This document shows, in pieces, positions 14,312 to 22,801 of a stretch of DNA of 44,962 bases. The DNA is from Micromonospora solifontis (GTDB lineage Bacteria > Actinomycetota > Actinomycetes > Mycobacteriales > Micromonosporaceae): positions 1 to 44,962 of the forward strand of contig NZ_RJLN01000043.1 of NCBI RefSeq assembly GCF_003725545.1, given 5' to 3'. A program made the translations under genes and the position numbers. The first letter of the stretch is position 1, and the number at the start of each line of letters is the position of its first letter. The notes beneath the pieces were generated by a model. The model had not been told where the DNA came from and did not search any database. It worked only from the letters and a program-made list of their open reading frames with translations.

Positions 14312-15114
14312 GCCGGCTCCGCCGAGGGTTCCGCGACAAACGAGTACGGCGGCCACGGGCCGGTCGCCTCCAGCCGGATCTCCGGATGCCGGTCGGCCAG
14401 CTCGCGGACCAGCGCGGCGAAGCCGTCCAGCCGCTCCCGGTCGATCAGGTACGCGCCATTGAGCACCATCGCGGTGGGCGCCCCGGAGAGCCGGCGGTCC
14501 TGCGGGGCGTGCCGGCGAGCGGTGACCGCGTACCCGGCGAGGGCCGCGTGCACGGCGGCCGCCGCGTCGGCGGCGATCCGCTGCCCCTCCTCCCGGGCGG
14601 TCAGCTGGGCCTTACGCCGCCGCAGGTACGCCGCGCCGGCGCCACCGCCGGCGGCGGGCTCCTCCGTCCGGGGGGTGGCGCCGGGGACCACGTACCCCTT
14701 GACCCCCCACTCCTCGCGGCCGGTGAGCCGGGCCAGCGTGCCGGCCAGCTCGTCGTGCCGCTCGGCCAGCACCCGGGCCACCCGGTCGTCGTCCCGGTGC
14801 ACGGTGGCGAGCCGGGCCGGCACCACCGGGCCGGCCCCGCACAGCGCGGCCACCACGGCGTGGTGCGCCCGGGCGGCCCGCTCCAGCCAGGCCAGGTCCT
14901 CCAGGTTCCGACGCAGCGCCTCCTCGCCGTACTCGGCCAGCGGGACGTCGCTGACCACGGCGACCAGGCCGGCGCCGGCCACCGACCGGACCGGCGTGCC
15001 CGCGATGCCGGTGGTCCCGGCCGGCGTGGCCGTGACCGCGGCGACCACCCCGTGCAGCCACACGGCGCTTCCGGTGCCCGGCACCGCCCGGGCCGGCTCA
15101 GCCGTCGTACTCAT
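14302..15114 (-). CDS. gvpL: Gas vesicle protein GvpL/GvpF family
   Basis: A 270-residue GvpL/GvpF-family protein. Family features include the N-terminal VWLHGVVAA strand, LVAVVSDVPLAEYG, HHAVVAALCGAGPVVPARLATV and the C-terminal MVLNGAYLIDRERLDGFAALV with GPWPPYSFV near the end. GvpL/F proteins are minor components that contact GvpA during assembly. ATG 15114 has GGAG upstream and overlaps gvpJ by 17 bp. Confidence 0.88.
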   Translation of the reverse strand: MSTTAEPARAVPGTGSAVWLHGVVAAVTATPAGTTGIAGTPVRSVAGAGLVAVVSDVPLAEYGEEALRRNLEDLAWLERAARAHHAVVAALCGAGPVVPARLATVHRDDDRVARVLAERHDELAGTLARLTGREEWGVKGYVVPGATPRTEEPAAGGGAGAAYLRRRKAQLTAREEGQRIAADAAAAVHAALAGYAVTARRHAPQDRRLSGAPTAMVLNGAYLIDRERLDGFAALVRELADRHPEIRLEATGPWPPYSFVAEPSAEPAWA

Positions 15115-15466
15115 CCCACTCCTCTCGCGCGGCGCGGGCGGCCACCCGGGGCCGCCGGGACGCCTCGACCTCCTCGGGGTCGCGCGGCCCCGGCTCGACC
15201 GGCGGGCGGGCCCGGGAACTGAGCCACGGGTCGTGCTCCCACCAGTCGATGCCGATCTGCCGCGCGGTGTCCACGGAGGCGATGACCAGCCGCAGCTTCA
15301 ACGTCAGCAGCTCGATGTCGAGCAGGCTGACCCGGATGTCACCGGCGATGACGATGCCCCGGTCGAGCACCCGTTCGAGGATGTCGCCCAGGTTCGCCGG
15401 CTCGTGCCCGGCCGGCAGCACCTGACCGGAGTTCTGGACCACCGAAGGCGTCCGACCCACCGTCAT
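15098..15466 (-). CDS. gvpJ: Gas vesicle protein GvpJ
   Basis: A 122-residue GvpA-superfamily protein with core LGDILERVLDRGIVIAGDIRVS and LLTLKLRLVIASVDTA (about residues 25-70). The charged C-terminal extension and the lack of the GvpA-specific motif make it GvpJ rather than the rib protein. GvpJ is a minor protein thought to help nucleate the conical ends. It starts 1 bp after gvpO. Confidence 0.85.
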   Translation of the reverse strand: MTVGRTPSVVQNSGQVLPAGHEPANLGDILERVLDRGIVIAGDIRVSLLDIELLTLKLRLVIASVDTARQIGIDWWEHDPWLSSRARPPVEPGPRDPEEVEASRRPRVAARAAREEWDEYDG

Positions 15467-15467
15467 C

Positions 15468-15788
15468 TCAGTCCCCCTTGCCCCGCTGGTAGCGGCGCGT
15501 GCGCCGGTAACCGAGCAGGCTGCCGGTCATGTCCAGCTCCACCTCGTAGAGGCCGAGCAGGTCGGTCGAGGCGGGGATCCGGTGGTCCTCGACCACCTCC
15601 ACCCCGATCCGCCAGCCGTCGTCGGTGGGCTGGATCGAGGTGACCCCCAGCGGGTCCTTGCCGGTCAGCGCGACCACCTGCCGCAGCCCCTCGCGGGCCG
15701 CGTCGGCCGCGTCGATCTCCTCGTAGTCGTCGTCCGGATGGTCGTTCCGGTCGCGCTTCCCGTCGCTGCGGATCCGTGCCGCTGTCAT
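15468..15788 (-). CDS. gvpO: Gas vesicle protein GvpO
   Basis: A 106-residue GvpO. The charged N-terminal 30 residues precede a family core with DPLGVTSIQPTDDGWRIGVEV, RIPASTDLLGLYEVELD and the final GYRRTRRYQRG. ATG 15788 follows the gvpG stop by 1 nt and has GGGAG about 6 nt upstream; a GTG 30 nt further upstream would overlap gvpG and is less likely. GvpO is often the first gene in Streptomyces clusters; here it is internal. Confidence 0.87.
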   Translation of the reverse strand: MTAARIRSDGKRDRNDHPDDDYEEIDAADAAREGLRQVVALTGKDPLGVTSIQPTDDGWRIGVEVVEDHRIPASTDLLGLYEVELDMTGSLLGYRRTRRYQRGKGD

Positions 15789-15789
15789 C

Positions 15790-16125
15790 TCATCTCCCTC
15801 GCCCACGGTGCCGGTCACCCGGACGGTCGACGCGCCGCCGGGCGGGCGGCCGCCGGCCGGTGCCGGCCGTACCCGCGGACGGGGTACGGCCGGTGTCGCC
15901 GGCCGGCGGGGTGAGCCGGTCCAGGACCCGCTCCTGGCCCCGGTCCCGCTCCTCCGGCGTGATGTCGCCGGCCGCCGCCGCCCGGTCCAGCTCCTCCAGC
16001 TCCCGCCGGATGTTGACCGGGTTGTACTGCCGCGACTCCGCTTCCCGGGCGACCATCTTCACCATCGCGGTGAGGCCCCGCACCGGGGCGTACGGCAGGG
16101 TCAGCAGCGCCCAGAGGATGTCCAC
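15790..16125 (-). CDS. gvpG: Gas vesicle protein GvpG
   Basis: A 111-residue GvpG. The first 75 residues carry the family signature (LLTLPYAPVRGLTAMVKMVA, then IRRELEELDRAAAAGDITPEE); the rest is a disordered Pro/Arg/Gly-rich tail. GvpG is a small, mostly helical accessory or assembly protein. It begins 3 bp after gvpF. Confidence 0.88.
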   Translation of the reverse strand: MDILWALLTLPYAPVRGLTAMVKMVAREAESRQYNPVNIRRELEELDRAAAAGDITPEERDRGQERVLDRLTPPAGDTGRTPSAGTAGTGRRPPARRRVDRPGDRHRGRGR

Positions 16126-16128
16126 GGC

Positions 16129-16884
16129 TCACTCCACCAGCTGGTGTGCGCTGATGAAGTCGTACGGGGCGAGCGGGCCGATCAGGCGCGTCCGGATCAG
16201 CTCCCGGCGCTGCTCGGCGAACTCCTCCACCGCCCCGATGAACTTCTCCTCGTCGTCCACGCCGACCAGGAAGGCGACGTTCACCGCGTCCAGCTCGTGG
16301 CTGGGCTGGCGCGCCGCGTCGGCCACCGCGTAGCGGCCCACCGCGTCGACCAGCGCCCGGTTCTCCGCCTCCCGGCGCAGCTCGACCGCCTGGCTGATCA
16401 TCTCGCCGAGGCGGATCCGCTGCTCCCGGCTCGCCGCCTCGGAGCGGCCCCGGATCTGCTCGGCGAGCCCGGCGGCGGCGTCGTTGTCGGCCAGGAAGCC
16501 GCTGATGAACTCCTGCTCATCGAAGCGCCCGTGCACGGTGTACTGGATCCGGTCCTCCAGCTCCGCCAGCGCGGCGGCGAACCGTTCCTGGTGCGCCGCC
16601 AGCAGGTCCTCCACCGCGTCCGCGCCGGTCACCACCGTGCCGAACCGGACCGGCAGCACCGGCGCGATCTCCGCCGTGCCGTCCAGCAGCCGCTCGTACG
16701 CGGTGAGGTCGGCCGGCCGGCCCATCGGCTCCTCCAGCCCGACCTCGCTGACCAGCGCGGCGAGCTCGCCGTGCCGGATCGCGGTGACCTCGGCCGGCGG
16801 GTTGCCGACCCCCTCCGCGTCGGGGGTCGGCTCCACGTCCGCCGGCACGATGCCGTAGATGAACAATCCGTTCTCCTCAGCCAT
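16129..16884 (-). CDS. gvpF: Gas vesicle protein GvpF
   Basis: A 251-residue GvpL/GvpF-family protein: N-terminal GLFIYGIVPAD, then HGELAALVSEVGLEEP, LPVRFGTVVTGADAVEDLL, and C-terminal LDAVNVAFLVGVDDEEKFI with the PLAPYDFISAH end typical of GvpF. GvpF binds GvpA and may prevent its premature aggregation. It follows gvpA by 2 bp; the two GvpF/L paralogues in the operon share only the family core. Confidence 0.9.
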   Translation of the reverse strand: MAEENGLFIYGIVPADVEPTPDAEGVGNPPAEVTAIRHGELAALVSEVGLEEPMGRPADLTAYERLLDGTAEIAPVLPVRFGTVVTGADAVEDLLAAHQERFAAALAELEDRIQYTVHGRFDEQEFISGFLADNDAAAGLAEQIRGRSEAASREQRIRLGEMISQAVELRREAENRALVDAVGRYAVADAARQPSHELDAVNVAFLVGVDDEEKFIGAVEEFAEQRRELIRTRLIGPLAPYDFISAHQLVE

Positions 16885-16886
16885 CT

Positions 16887-17312
16887 CTAGCGCTCCTCCT
16901 GCCGGCTGCGGCGCTGCCGGGGGCGGTCGGAGTCCCGGTCCCGCAGCGAGTCCGCCACCGCGCCGCTGATCTCCTCGGCCGCCTTGCCGAGGCCGGAGAC
17001 CGCCTTGCCCTTGGCCGCCCCCTTGGCGGTGTCGCCCACGATGTCCGGCAGGGTCTTCGTGTCCTTCGGCACGATGCTCAGCCGGTCGACCGCCTCGGCG
17101 AACCGCAGGTACGTCTCGACGCTGGCGATCACGATCCGGGCGTTGATCTCCAGGAGCTGGATGCCGACCACGGCGACCGACACCTGCGCGTCGATCACCA
17201 CGCCCTTGTCCAGCACCGTCTCGACGACGTCGGCAAGGGTCCCGGACCCACCGCCGCCGGTGCGTTCCAGCGCGCTACCGGACTGGCCGGATGTGGTGGC
17301 GACGGTCATCAC
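16887..17312 (-). CDS. gvpA: Gas vesicle structural protein GvpA
   Basis: A 141-residue protein whose core (about residues 25-75) has the GvpA pattern: [43 protein letters not shown] and AEAVDRL. GvpA forms the ribs of the vesicle shell. The C-terminal extension of about 60 residues is typical of actinobacterial versions and is basic at its end. ATG 17312 overlaps the gvpZ stop (ATGA); a second ATG follows at once. Confidence 0.88.
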   Translation of the reverse strand: MMTVATTSGQSGSALERTGGGGSGTLADVVETVLDKGVVIDAQVSVAVVGIQLLEINARIVIASVETYLRFAEAVDRLSIVPKDTKTLPDIVGDTAKGAAKGKAVSGLGKAAEEISGAVADSLRDRDSDRPRQRRSRQEER

Positions 17313-18523
17313 TCACGCTCCTCTCGCCGGCGGCGGACCACCGGGCGACGGGGGGTCTCGGCGGTACGGCGGGCCGGGCGGGGCCGCTCCTCGCGCGGTT
17401 CGCGCTCCGCGCGGGGCTCCCGCTCCGGGCGGGGGCGGCGGGCCCGCTCGGGCTGCCGGCGGCGCGGGGGCGGCTGCTCCTCTTCCTCCGGCTCCTCGGC
17501 GTACTCCTCGTCGTCGAAGTCGTCGCCCTCGTCGTAGTCGTCGTACTCCTCCTCGGGCGGGCGACGGCGCTGCGGCGGCCGGCGGCGGCCGCGCTCGGCG
17601 GGCCGGCGCTCCTCCTCCGGTTCCTCCTCGCGCGCCTCGGGCTCCTCCTCGGGCTCCTCGGCACGGCCGTGCTCCTGCTGCTCGCGGGCCTCCTGCTCCT
17701 CGCGGAGCGCGGTCTCGTGGTCCTTGACCACCTGGGAGTCCTCGATCTCGCCCCGCCAGCCCTCAACGGAGTCGGGGTCGAGCACGGTCTGCGTCATCAC
17801 GTGCCGGACGAAGTGCTTCAGCTCCAGCCGCATCCGGCGGCCCTGGGCGCGCCAGAGATTGCCGGTGTGCTCGAAGAGTCCCTTGGGGTGGTACTCAAGC
17901 ACCACCAGGATCTTCGTCAGCTCCGGGCCGACCTCGTGGAAGCTGACCGTGCCGTCGACGGAGCCCTTCTCGCCCTTCGACCGCCAGTGGATCAACCGGT
18001 CGGGGATCTGCCGGATGATGGTCGACTCCCAGGTGCGGTGCGACCAGAAGACCTGCGCCTTCCAGTTCATCTTCTCGTCGGAGGCGTTCTCGGCCAGCTC
18101 GACCTTCTTCATGAAGCTCGGGAAGTCGCCGAAGGTCGTCCACTGGTTGTAGGCGACCCGGACGGGCACGCCGACCTCGATCGTCTCGACGATGTTGGTG
18201 ACCTTGAGCTTCTTGCCGCCGCCCTTGCCGCCCTTGCCGCCACCGCCGAACGCCGACATCAACTTCTCCTTACCGCCGGCCAGGCCGGCATGGAACATGG
18301 CCTTGACCGGGGAGTGGCCCTCGGCGAGCTTCTGGGCGCCGGTGGCAGCGGCGATCAGACCGGGACCGCCGCCCTGCTTGGCGTACTCGCTGAGCCGGCC
18401 GGTCGCCCCGGTGATCCGCTCGGTCACCACGTGTACGGCGCGTTCCCCGATGGCCGAGGCGAGGTTGCGCAGCTCGGCGCCGAGCTGGTCGCGTGCCTTG
18501 TCGGTCAGACTGTTGCTGGCCAT
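17309..18523 (-). CDS. SRPBCC-domain gas-vesicle-cluster protein (GvpZ-like)
   Basis: A 404-residue protein. An N-terminal helical region of about 90 residues ends in a Gly/Lys-rich linker. Then an SRPBCC/polyketide-cyclase-like domain (about 100-235) has [33 protein letters not shown] and the C-terminal helix [13 protein letters not shown]. The last 150 residues are low-complexity Glu/Arg/Pro, strongly charged and presumably disordered. Streptomyces clusters carry an SRPBCC gene (gvpZ) in a comparable place. ATG 18523 lies 2 bp after the previous stop. Function unknown; binding of a hydrophobic ligand or shell contact are possible. Confidence 0.8.
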   Translation of the reverse strand: MASNSLTDKARDQLGAELRNLASAIGERAVHVVTERITGATGRLSEYAKQGGGPGLIAAATGAQKLAEGHSPVKAMFHAGLAGGKEKLMSAFGGGGKGGKGGGKKLKVTNIVETIEVGVPVRVAYNQWTTFGDFPSFMKKVELAENASDEKMNWKAQVFWSHRTWESTIIRQIPDRLIHWRSKGEKGSVDGTVSFHEVGPELTKILVVLEYHPKGLFEHTGNLWRAQGRRMRLELKHFVRHVMTQTVLDPDSVEGWRGEIEDSQVVKDHETALREEQEAREQQEHGRAEEPEEEPEAREEEPEEERRPAERGRRRPPQRRRPPEEEYDDYDEGDDFDDEEYAEEPEEEEQPPPRRRQPERARRPRPEREPRAEREPREERPRPARRTAETPRRPVVRRRREERE

Positions 18524-18525
18524 GG

Positions 18526-18981
18526 TCACCGCCCCCGCCGCCGGCGCGCCGGGACCGGCTGCTCGTCCCGGTCCTCGTCGTCGAGCGCCTCGGGCTGCTC
18601 GTCGAGTTCCTGTTCCTCGTCCGGGGCCGAGCGCTCCTCGGTCTCCGGCTCCTCCTCCGGCTGGCCCGCGCCGGACTTGCGGCGCAGCGCGTCGGCGCTG
18701 CCCCGCAGCTTGCCGCCGAGCGCGTCGATCCCACTGCCGGCGGCAGCGGTCGCCGCGGCCTTGCCGGCCGTGGCGAGCGGCGCGCCGAGCTTGCTGAGGT
18801 TGCCCAGCTGGGGGCTCACGTTCAACAGGTCGGAGGCGACCTTCTTCAGTCCGCCGGGCTGCTGGCTGGCCCGGCCGGCGGCCACCGCGGCGGCCAGGGT
18901 GAGGGCGGTACGCAGCTTCCTGCGGCGGCCGAGGATGTATCCGAAACCGACCGCCAGGGCGATCCGAGCTCCGCTCTTCAT
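18526..18981 (-). CDS. Gas-vesicle-cluster leader protein (GvpY-like)
   Basis: A 151-residue first gene of the operon. It starts with a short hydrophobic Gly-rich segment (IALAVGFGYILGRRRK), then an Ala-rich helix, a Leu/Ala-rich middle, and an acidic tail ending in ARRRRGR. Position before gvpZ matches gvpY of Streptomyces. ATG 18981 has AAGGAGAA about 6 nt upstream. No catalytic motif is visible; a membrane or shell association is possible from the N-terminus. Confidence 0.72.
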   Translation of the reverse strand: MKSGARIALAVGFGYILGRRRKLRTALTLAAAVAAGRASQQPGGLKKVASDLLNVSPQLGNLSKLGAPLATAGKAAATAAAGSGIDALGGKLRGSADALRRKSGAGQPEEEPETEERSAPDEEQELDEQPEALDDEDRDEQPVPARRRRGR

Positions 18982-19108
18982 CTGTTCTCCTTCGCTCCCC
19001 GGCGGAAGCGGACACCTTGCACGTGGAGCAGGCCCGGAAAACTGCTGCCGGGGATCAGCGGAAATGGGCCTGCGAACCGGTGTCCCGAATCAGCGGACCC
19101 GGCCGGCA

Positions 19109-19133
19109 GTACCCGCCACGCCATCCACAAAAC
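19109..19133 (-). promoter_or_regulatory. SigB-type stress promoter candidate for the gas vesicle operon
   Basis: On the minus strand GTTT (19130-19133), a 15-nt spacer and GGGTAC (19109-19114) match the Streptomyces SigB-family consensus GNNT-N14-16-GGGTAY exactly. It is the only such match I noticed in the 291-bp gap before the operon and implies a leader of about 120 nt. Confidence 0.55.
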
Positions 19134-19247
19134 ATTTCCCGGATCGCCCTGACCGGCTGGTCACAACAGAATCGGTGATCCGAGGAGGGCCAGGTAGATA
19201 GCACGCAAAACGGTCGGAGGCACCGCAGCGAGCAGGAGAAGGAGATA

Positions 19248-19263
19248 CTTGCCTTAAGGCAAG
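19248..19263. promoter_or_regulatory. Perfect 16-bp palindrome CTTGCCTTAAGGCAAG
   Basis: It lies 10 bp past the GNAT stop and about 115 bp upstream of the SigB-like promoter. It could form a 6-bp stem with a TTAA loop (terminator of the GNAT gene) or be a dimeric repressor site for the gas-vesicle operon. Its perfect symmetry favours a protein site. Confidence 0.45.
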
Positions 19264-19272
19264 CGAGAATTG

Positions 19273-19782
19273 TCAGCGAGCCGGAAGTGCGGAATCCAGA
19301 CACATTTTCGCGCGCAGCTTTCCGCCATCCTCGCGCAATTCCGCGCCGCATTTTTCCAAAACCGAGATCGCACCGCGATTGTCCGGCGTCGTCTCGGCCA
19401 CCACGGTGTGCATGCCGGCCGCCGCGGCGGCGTGCAACAGCTCGCGCAGGGCGGCCGCGCCGAGCCCCTGGCCCCGCGCCGAGCGCCCGAGCCACATCCC
19501 GGTCTCCACCGTCCCCGGCTCCGCGCAGCGGGTCATCCGCACCATGCCGACCACCTCGCCGCCGGCGATGATCGCGTACATCCGGGTGCGGGTCGGGCCC
19601 TCCAGGCCACCGAAGCTGGCCCGGTAAAAGTCCCGGAACGCGTCCCGACGGGCCAGCGACCAGCCGGCAGGGGCCTCCACCGGAGGCATGACGTCCTCCG
19701 GTTCCGCCTCGGCAGCCGCTACGGAGAGCAACGGCTCCAGGTTCCCCTCGTCGACCGGCTCCAGTCGTACCGCTCCCGTCAC
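19273..19782 (-). CDS. GNAT family N-acetyltransferase
   Basis: A 169-residue GNAT protein. The acetyl-CoA motif A is GMWLGRSARGQGLGAAALREL (RGQGLG about residues 100-105), followed by the MHTVVAETTPDNRGAISVLEKCG motif typical of amino-acid- or ribosomal-protein-type acetyltransferases. The GTG at 19782 is chosen as start: CAGACT lies 7 nt upstream as in leaderless genes here, and the preceding residues in the longer frame are not protein-like. The acetyl acceptor is unknown. Confidence 0.85.
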   Translation of the reverse strand: MTGAVRLEPVDEGNLEPLLSVAAAEAEPEDVMPPVEAPAGWSLARRDAFRDFYRASFGGLEGPTRTRMYAIIAGGEVVGMVRMTRCAEPGTVETGMWLGRSARGQGLGAAALRELLHAAAAAGMHTVVAETTPDNRGAISVLEKCGAELREDGGKLRAKMCLDSALPAR

Positions 19783-19932
19783 GAGCCGCAGTCTGCCGTT
19801 CCCACCGGCCCCAGTCCACTGCTTTCGGCCCGTTCTGCCGGTCCGGCCGAGGCTACCGCCCGGTCGTACCCCCGGGGTGTTCCGCCTCACGCTCCGTTGT
19901 CAGCCGACCGGTTCGTTTCGGCGTGAGGGTGC

Positions 19933-20835
19933 TCACTCGACGGGGTCGAACTCGCAGAGGACCACCGAGGCGTCGTCGGTCCGCTTGTGCCGGCGCAGTC
20001 GCTCCGGATGGTCCCGCTCGGCGGCCCGTACCCGGCCGATCAGCCCCTCCGGCCCGTCCTGGGCCGCCACCGCCAGCAGCCCCGCCCAGTCGAACAGGCC
20101 GAACTGGTCCACCGCGCACGAGGCGCCGTCGCTGAGCAGGGCCGCCCGCCGCAGCGCCCCCGGGCCACGCAACGGCAGCGTCCCGGTCAACGCGTGGTAC
20201 GCGGCGTCCGGGTCGGAGGCGGCCGCCCAGTAGCCGTGGGTCCGGTTCAGCCGCGCCCGTTGCACGGTCACCGACCGGCGGAACCGGGTCGTCGGGTCGA
20301 CGTCGGTGCCGGGCAGGGCGTCAGCCGTCCGGCGCAGGTCCGCCATCGCGGCGGCCAGCCGATCGTCGGAGACCACACTGACCTCGCCGCCACTGTCGAG
20401 CACCAGCGGGCTGTCGCAGAGCACCAGGTAGTCCACCTGGTCGCCGCCCTCCCGGAGCAGGCAGACGGTGGACGACGGGGTGCCCGGATGGTCCAGGTCG
20501 CAGGCGCCGCCGTGATCGGCGCGGACCGCCAGGATGGCCGCCGCCAGGCTGCTCATCAGCGTCGCCGCCGGGCGGGCGGCGACCGCCAGGCCGATCCGGG
20601 CGGCCAGGTGCCGGACGTACCACGCGGGCCCGTGCACGCAGCCGGTGTCGAAGCCCTCCGGCACGGTCGCGCCGTCGAGGACCCCCACCAGCGGGCCGAA
20701 GCGGAACACCGCGTCCTCGTTCTCCAGCCGGCCGGGGGCCGGATCGGTGGCGGAGCGTACCCGCATCATCGGCGCCGTCCCGACCGGCCGCGCCGGCCGG
20801 CTCCCGGTCGGGTACCGGCGATCTGGTGCCCCCAT
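19933..20835 (-). CDS. PP2C-like protein phosphatase
   Basis: A 300-residue PP2C-fold protein. Metal-site motifs are visible: ENEDAVF with GVLDGAT near the N-terminus, LLSDGAS in the C-terminal third and the closing DDASVVLCEFD. The canonical DGMGG is replaced by DGATV, so metal binding may differ. ATG 20835 has GGAGGGAG 7 nt upstream. It may dephosphorylate Ser/Thr-phosphoproteins, but no kinase or anti-sigma partner lies nearby. Confidence 0.8.
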   Translation of the reverse strand: MGAPDRRYPTGSRPARPVGTAPMMRVRSATDPAPGRLENEDAVFRFGPLVGVLDGATVPEGFDTGCVHGPAWYVRHLAARIGLAVAARPAATLMSSLAAAILAVRADHGGACDLDHPGTPSSTVCLLREGGDQVDYLVLCDSPLVLDSGGEVSVVSDDRLAAAMADLRRTADALPGTDVDPTTRFRRSVTVQRARLNRTHGYWAAASDPDAAYHALTGTLPLRGPGALRRAALLSDGASCAVDQFGLFDWAGLLAVAAQDGPEGLIGRVRAAERDHPERLRRHKRTDDASVVLCEFDPVE

Positions 20836-20909
20836 CGGTGCGCTCCCTCCGTCGCCGCCCCGCCTACCCCGACCGGCGGCGGCCATTCCGGCGATGCGTC
20901 CGGGCAAGT

Positions 20910-20958
20910 GACCGGTACGCCGCGACCTGCGCCGGTAGCGTCAGCAGCGACCGGTACG
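20910..20958. repeat. Direct repeat GACCGGTACG in a divergent promoter region
   Basis: GACCGGTACG occurs at 20910-20919 and 20949-20958, 39 bp apart, each followed by a GCGAC within 7 bp. It sits between the PP2C gene and the small membrane protein gene. Possible regulator sites; could be chance in GC-rich DNA. Confidence 0.3.
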
Positions 20959-20977
20959 GACGCGACAGGGGGATCGC

Positions 20978-21190
20978 ATGTTGGAGCGGTTGCACGAGGC
21001 CGGACTCAAGTCGGAGCACGCCTACCTGGCTGGTTTCGTGAGCGTCGGGCTCTCCTTCACCAGTTGGTTCCTCTCCAAGCACCTGGAGCGGGCCGGGGTC
21101 GCCCGGGCGGACCGCTGGGGCATCTTCGTGGGCGAGTGGGCGCCGACCTTCTTCGCCATCGGCAACGGGCTGCGCACGTACGAGGAGTGA
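20978..21190 (+). CDS. Small hypothetical membrane-associated protein
   Basis: A 70-residue protein with a central hydrophobic/aromatic stretch (AYLAGFVSVGLSFTSWFLS, about residues 16-34) and a second weaker one near WAPTFFAIGNGL. AGGGGG lies 6-7 nt before the ATG. It has a charged N-terminus and probably one or two membrane contacts. I do not recognise the family. Confidence 0.65.
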   Translation: MLERLHEAGLKSEHAYLAGFVSVGLSFTSWFLSKHLERAGVARADRWGIFVGEWAPTFFAIGNGLRTYEE

Positions 21191-21196
21191 GCCGGG

Positions 21197-21667
21197 TCAG
21201 CGCCGCCGGTTACGCGCCCGGGAGGAGCGCAGGCGGCGCAGCCGGCCGATCAGCACCGGCTCGGCCGCCAGCGCGGCCGGGTGGTCGAGCAACGTGTTGA
21301 GCAACTGGTAGTAGCGGGTGGCGGAGAGCCCGAAGGTGTCCCGGATCGCCTGCTCCTTCGCCCCGGCGTGCTTCCACCACCGCTGCTCGAAGTCGAGGAT
21401 CCGCCGCTCCCGCTCGGTCAGCTCACCCGGCCGGGCGTCCGGGGCGGCGCCGTTCGCGCCGTCCCCGGCGGGTTCGTCGTCCTCGACGACCGTCGGCTGC
21501 TCGGCAGCCGGCGCGGTCCGCTCTCCGGTCGGCGGTGCCGGATCGGCCTCGACGGCGGGCGCGGACCGGGGTGGGGGGACGGTGACGCCGGCTTCCCGGC
21601 GCGCGACGTCGGCCGGGCCGGACGGCTCGGGCCGGTCGGTGGCGGCCGGGGCGGCGTCGGCGGGCAT
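21197..21667 (-). CDS. DUF3263 domain protein
   Basis: A 156-residue protein. The first 80 residues are disordered Pro/Ala/Glu-rich; the C-terminal 75 form the DUF3263 helical domain (ELTERERRILDFEQRWWKHAGAKEQ, then FGLSATRYYQLLNTLLDHPAAL), which looks like a small DNA-binding or sigma-region-4-like helix-turn-helix. ATG 21667 follows GAGGAG. The family is conserved in actinobacteria without an assigned role. The Arg-rich end could bind nucleic acid. Confidence 0.85.
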   Translation of the reverse strand: MPADAAPAATDRPEPSGPADVARREAGVTVPPPRSAPAVEADPAPPTGERTAPAAEQPTVVEDDEPAGDGANGAAPDARPGELTERERRILDFEQRWWKHAGAKEQAIRDTFGLSATRYYQLLNTLLDHPAALAAEPVLIGRLRRLRSSRARNRRR

Positions 21668-21787
21668 GGCGCTCCTCGGGCGGGCGGGCGGCCGGCGCGG
21701 CGACCACCGGCCGGGGGGACCCCAGCGTAACCAGGGCCCGTCCCGGCCGCAGCGGACGCGGTGTCCGGAGGGTCGGCGCGCGTCGGG

Positions 21788-22801
21788 TCAGGCGATGTCC
21801 CGCTTGCGCATCGCCCAGAACGCGGCGACCAGCACCACCGCGGCGCCGAGGCCGAACACCAGGGCCGAGTCCTGCCAGGTGACCAGCAGTTCGGCCGGCT
21901 CGCACTGGCCCTTGGCGAACTGGCACGCGTCGTAGTCGAAGAGCTTCACCTGCTTCATGAACCAGGCCTGGGCGTACGTGGACAGCACGTACCGGTCGCC
22001 GAACGGGATGGAGAGCACGCCGACCGCGATCCGGATGCCGATCTCGCTGATCGCGAAGACCGCCACGGCCGCGCCGAGCGCCATCGCGGTGTGCCGGCCG
22101 AGCGAGGCGAGCGCGAACGCGATCGCGCCGATCGCCAGGACGATCCCGACCGCCCGCAGGCCGTCCAACCCGATCGAGCGCCAGACCCCGGCGGTCACCT
22201 TGACGGTGGTCCCCCGGTACCGCCCGATCAGCCAGAAGGCCAGCGTCCAGAACGCGCCGAGCACCACGGTCACCCCGAGCACGGTGGTGAGCAGCGCGGC
22301 CATCTTCGTGCCCAGCACGGCGAGCCGTTTCGGCCGCCAGAGCAGCAGGTTCATCATCCCGCCGGTGCTCCATTCGGCCCCGACGAACGAGGCGCCGACG
22401 ATGAACGCGAAGAGCGCCACCGCCCCGGCGAACACCGCGATGAACGTGGGGAACTCGGCCCGGAAGTCGAACTGGTAGGGCAGGTTCCACTTCGGGTCGA
22501 ACATCTCCGGCTGGGGCTGCCAGTCCCGGCCGCAGTTCGGCCCGAAGCGTTCCTCGGTCGCCTCCCCCCGCGCCTTGGCGGCGTCGCAGTCGGCGACGGT
22601 CCGCTCCCAGTCCTTCACCGCCTGGCGGTACTGGTGGTCGGCCTCCACCTGGGCGGCGGCCACCACCTCCTTGGAGAGCTTGTGGCTGGAGAAGCTGAAG
22701 GCGGTGGCCACGCCGGCCAGGCCGAGCACCAGCAGGACCAGCAGCAGCCGGGTGACCCGGCGCTTGGCCAGCCGGCGCAGCTCGGTGACGAACAGGCTCA
22801 T
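21788..22801 (-). CDS. ABC-2 type transporter permease
   Basis: A 337-residue permease. One helix at about 20-40 follows an Arg-rich N-terminus (ELRRLAKRRVTRLLL), a soluble loop of about 100 residues contains several Cys and Trp, and five more hydrophobic segments follow. ATG 22801 overlaps the ATPase TGA (ATGA), so the pair forms one exporter. The long first loop with Cys residues is outside and may bind the substrate. An upstream in-frame start inside the ATPase gene is unlikely. Confidence 0.87.
   Translation of the reverse strand: MSLFVTELRRLAKRRVTRLLLVLLVLGLAGVATAFSFSSHKLSKEVVAAAQVEADHQYRQAVKDWERTVADCDAAKARGEATEERFGPNCGRDWQPQPEMFDPKWNLPYQFDFRAEFPTFIAVFAGAVALFAFIVGASFVGAEWSTGGMMNLLLWRPKRLAVLGTKMAALLTTVLGVTVVLGAFWTLAFWLIGRYRGTTVKVTAGVWRSIGLDGLRAVGIVLAIGAIAFALASLGRHTAMALGAAVAVFAISEIGIRIAVGVLSIPFGDRYVLSTYAQAWFMKQVKLFDYDACQFAKGQCEPAELLVTWQDSALVFGLGAAVVLVAAFWAMRKRDIA

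Noticed and set aside
15808..16890. Plus-strand frame opposite gvpG and gvpF
   Set aside because: Translation is His/Arg/Gln-rich antisense; GvpF and GvpG on the other strand are unmistakable.
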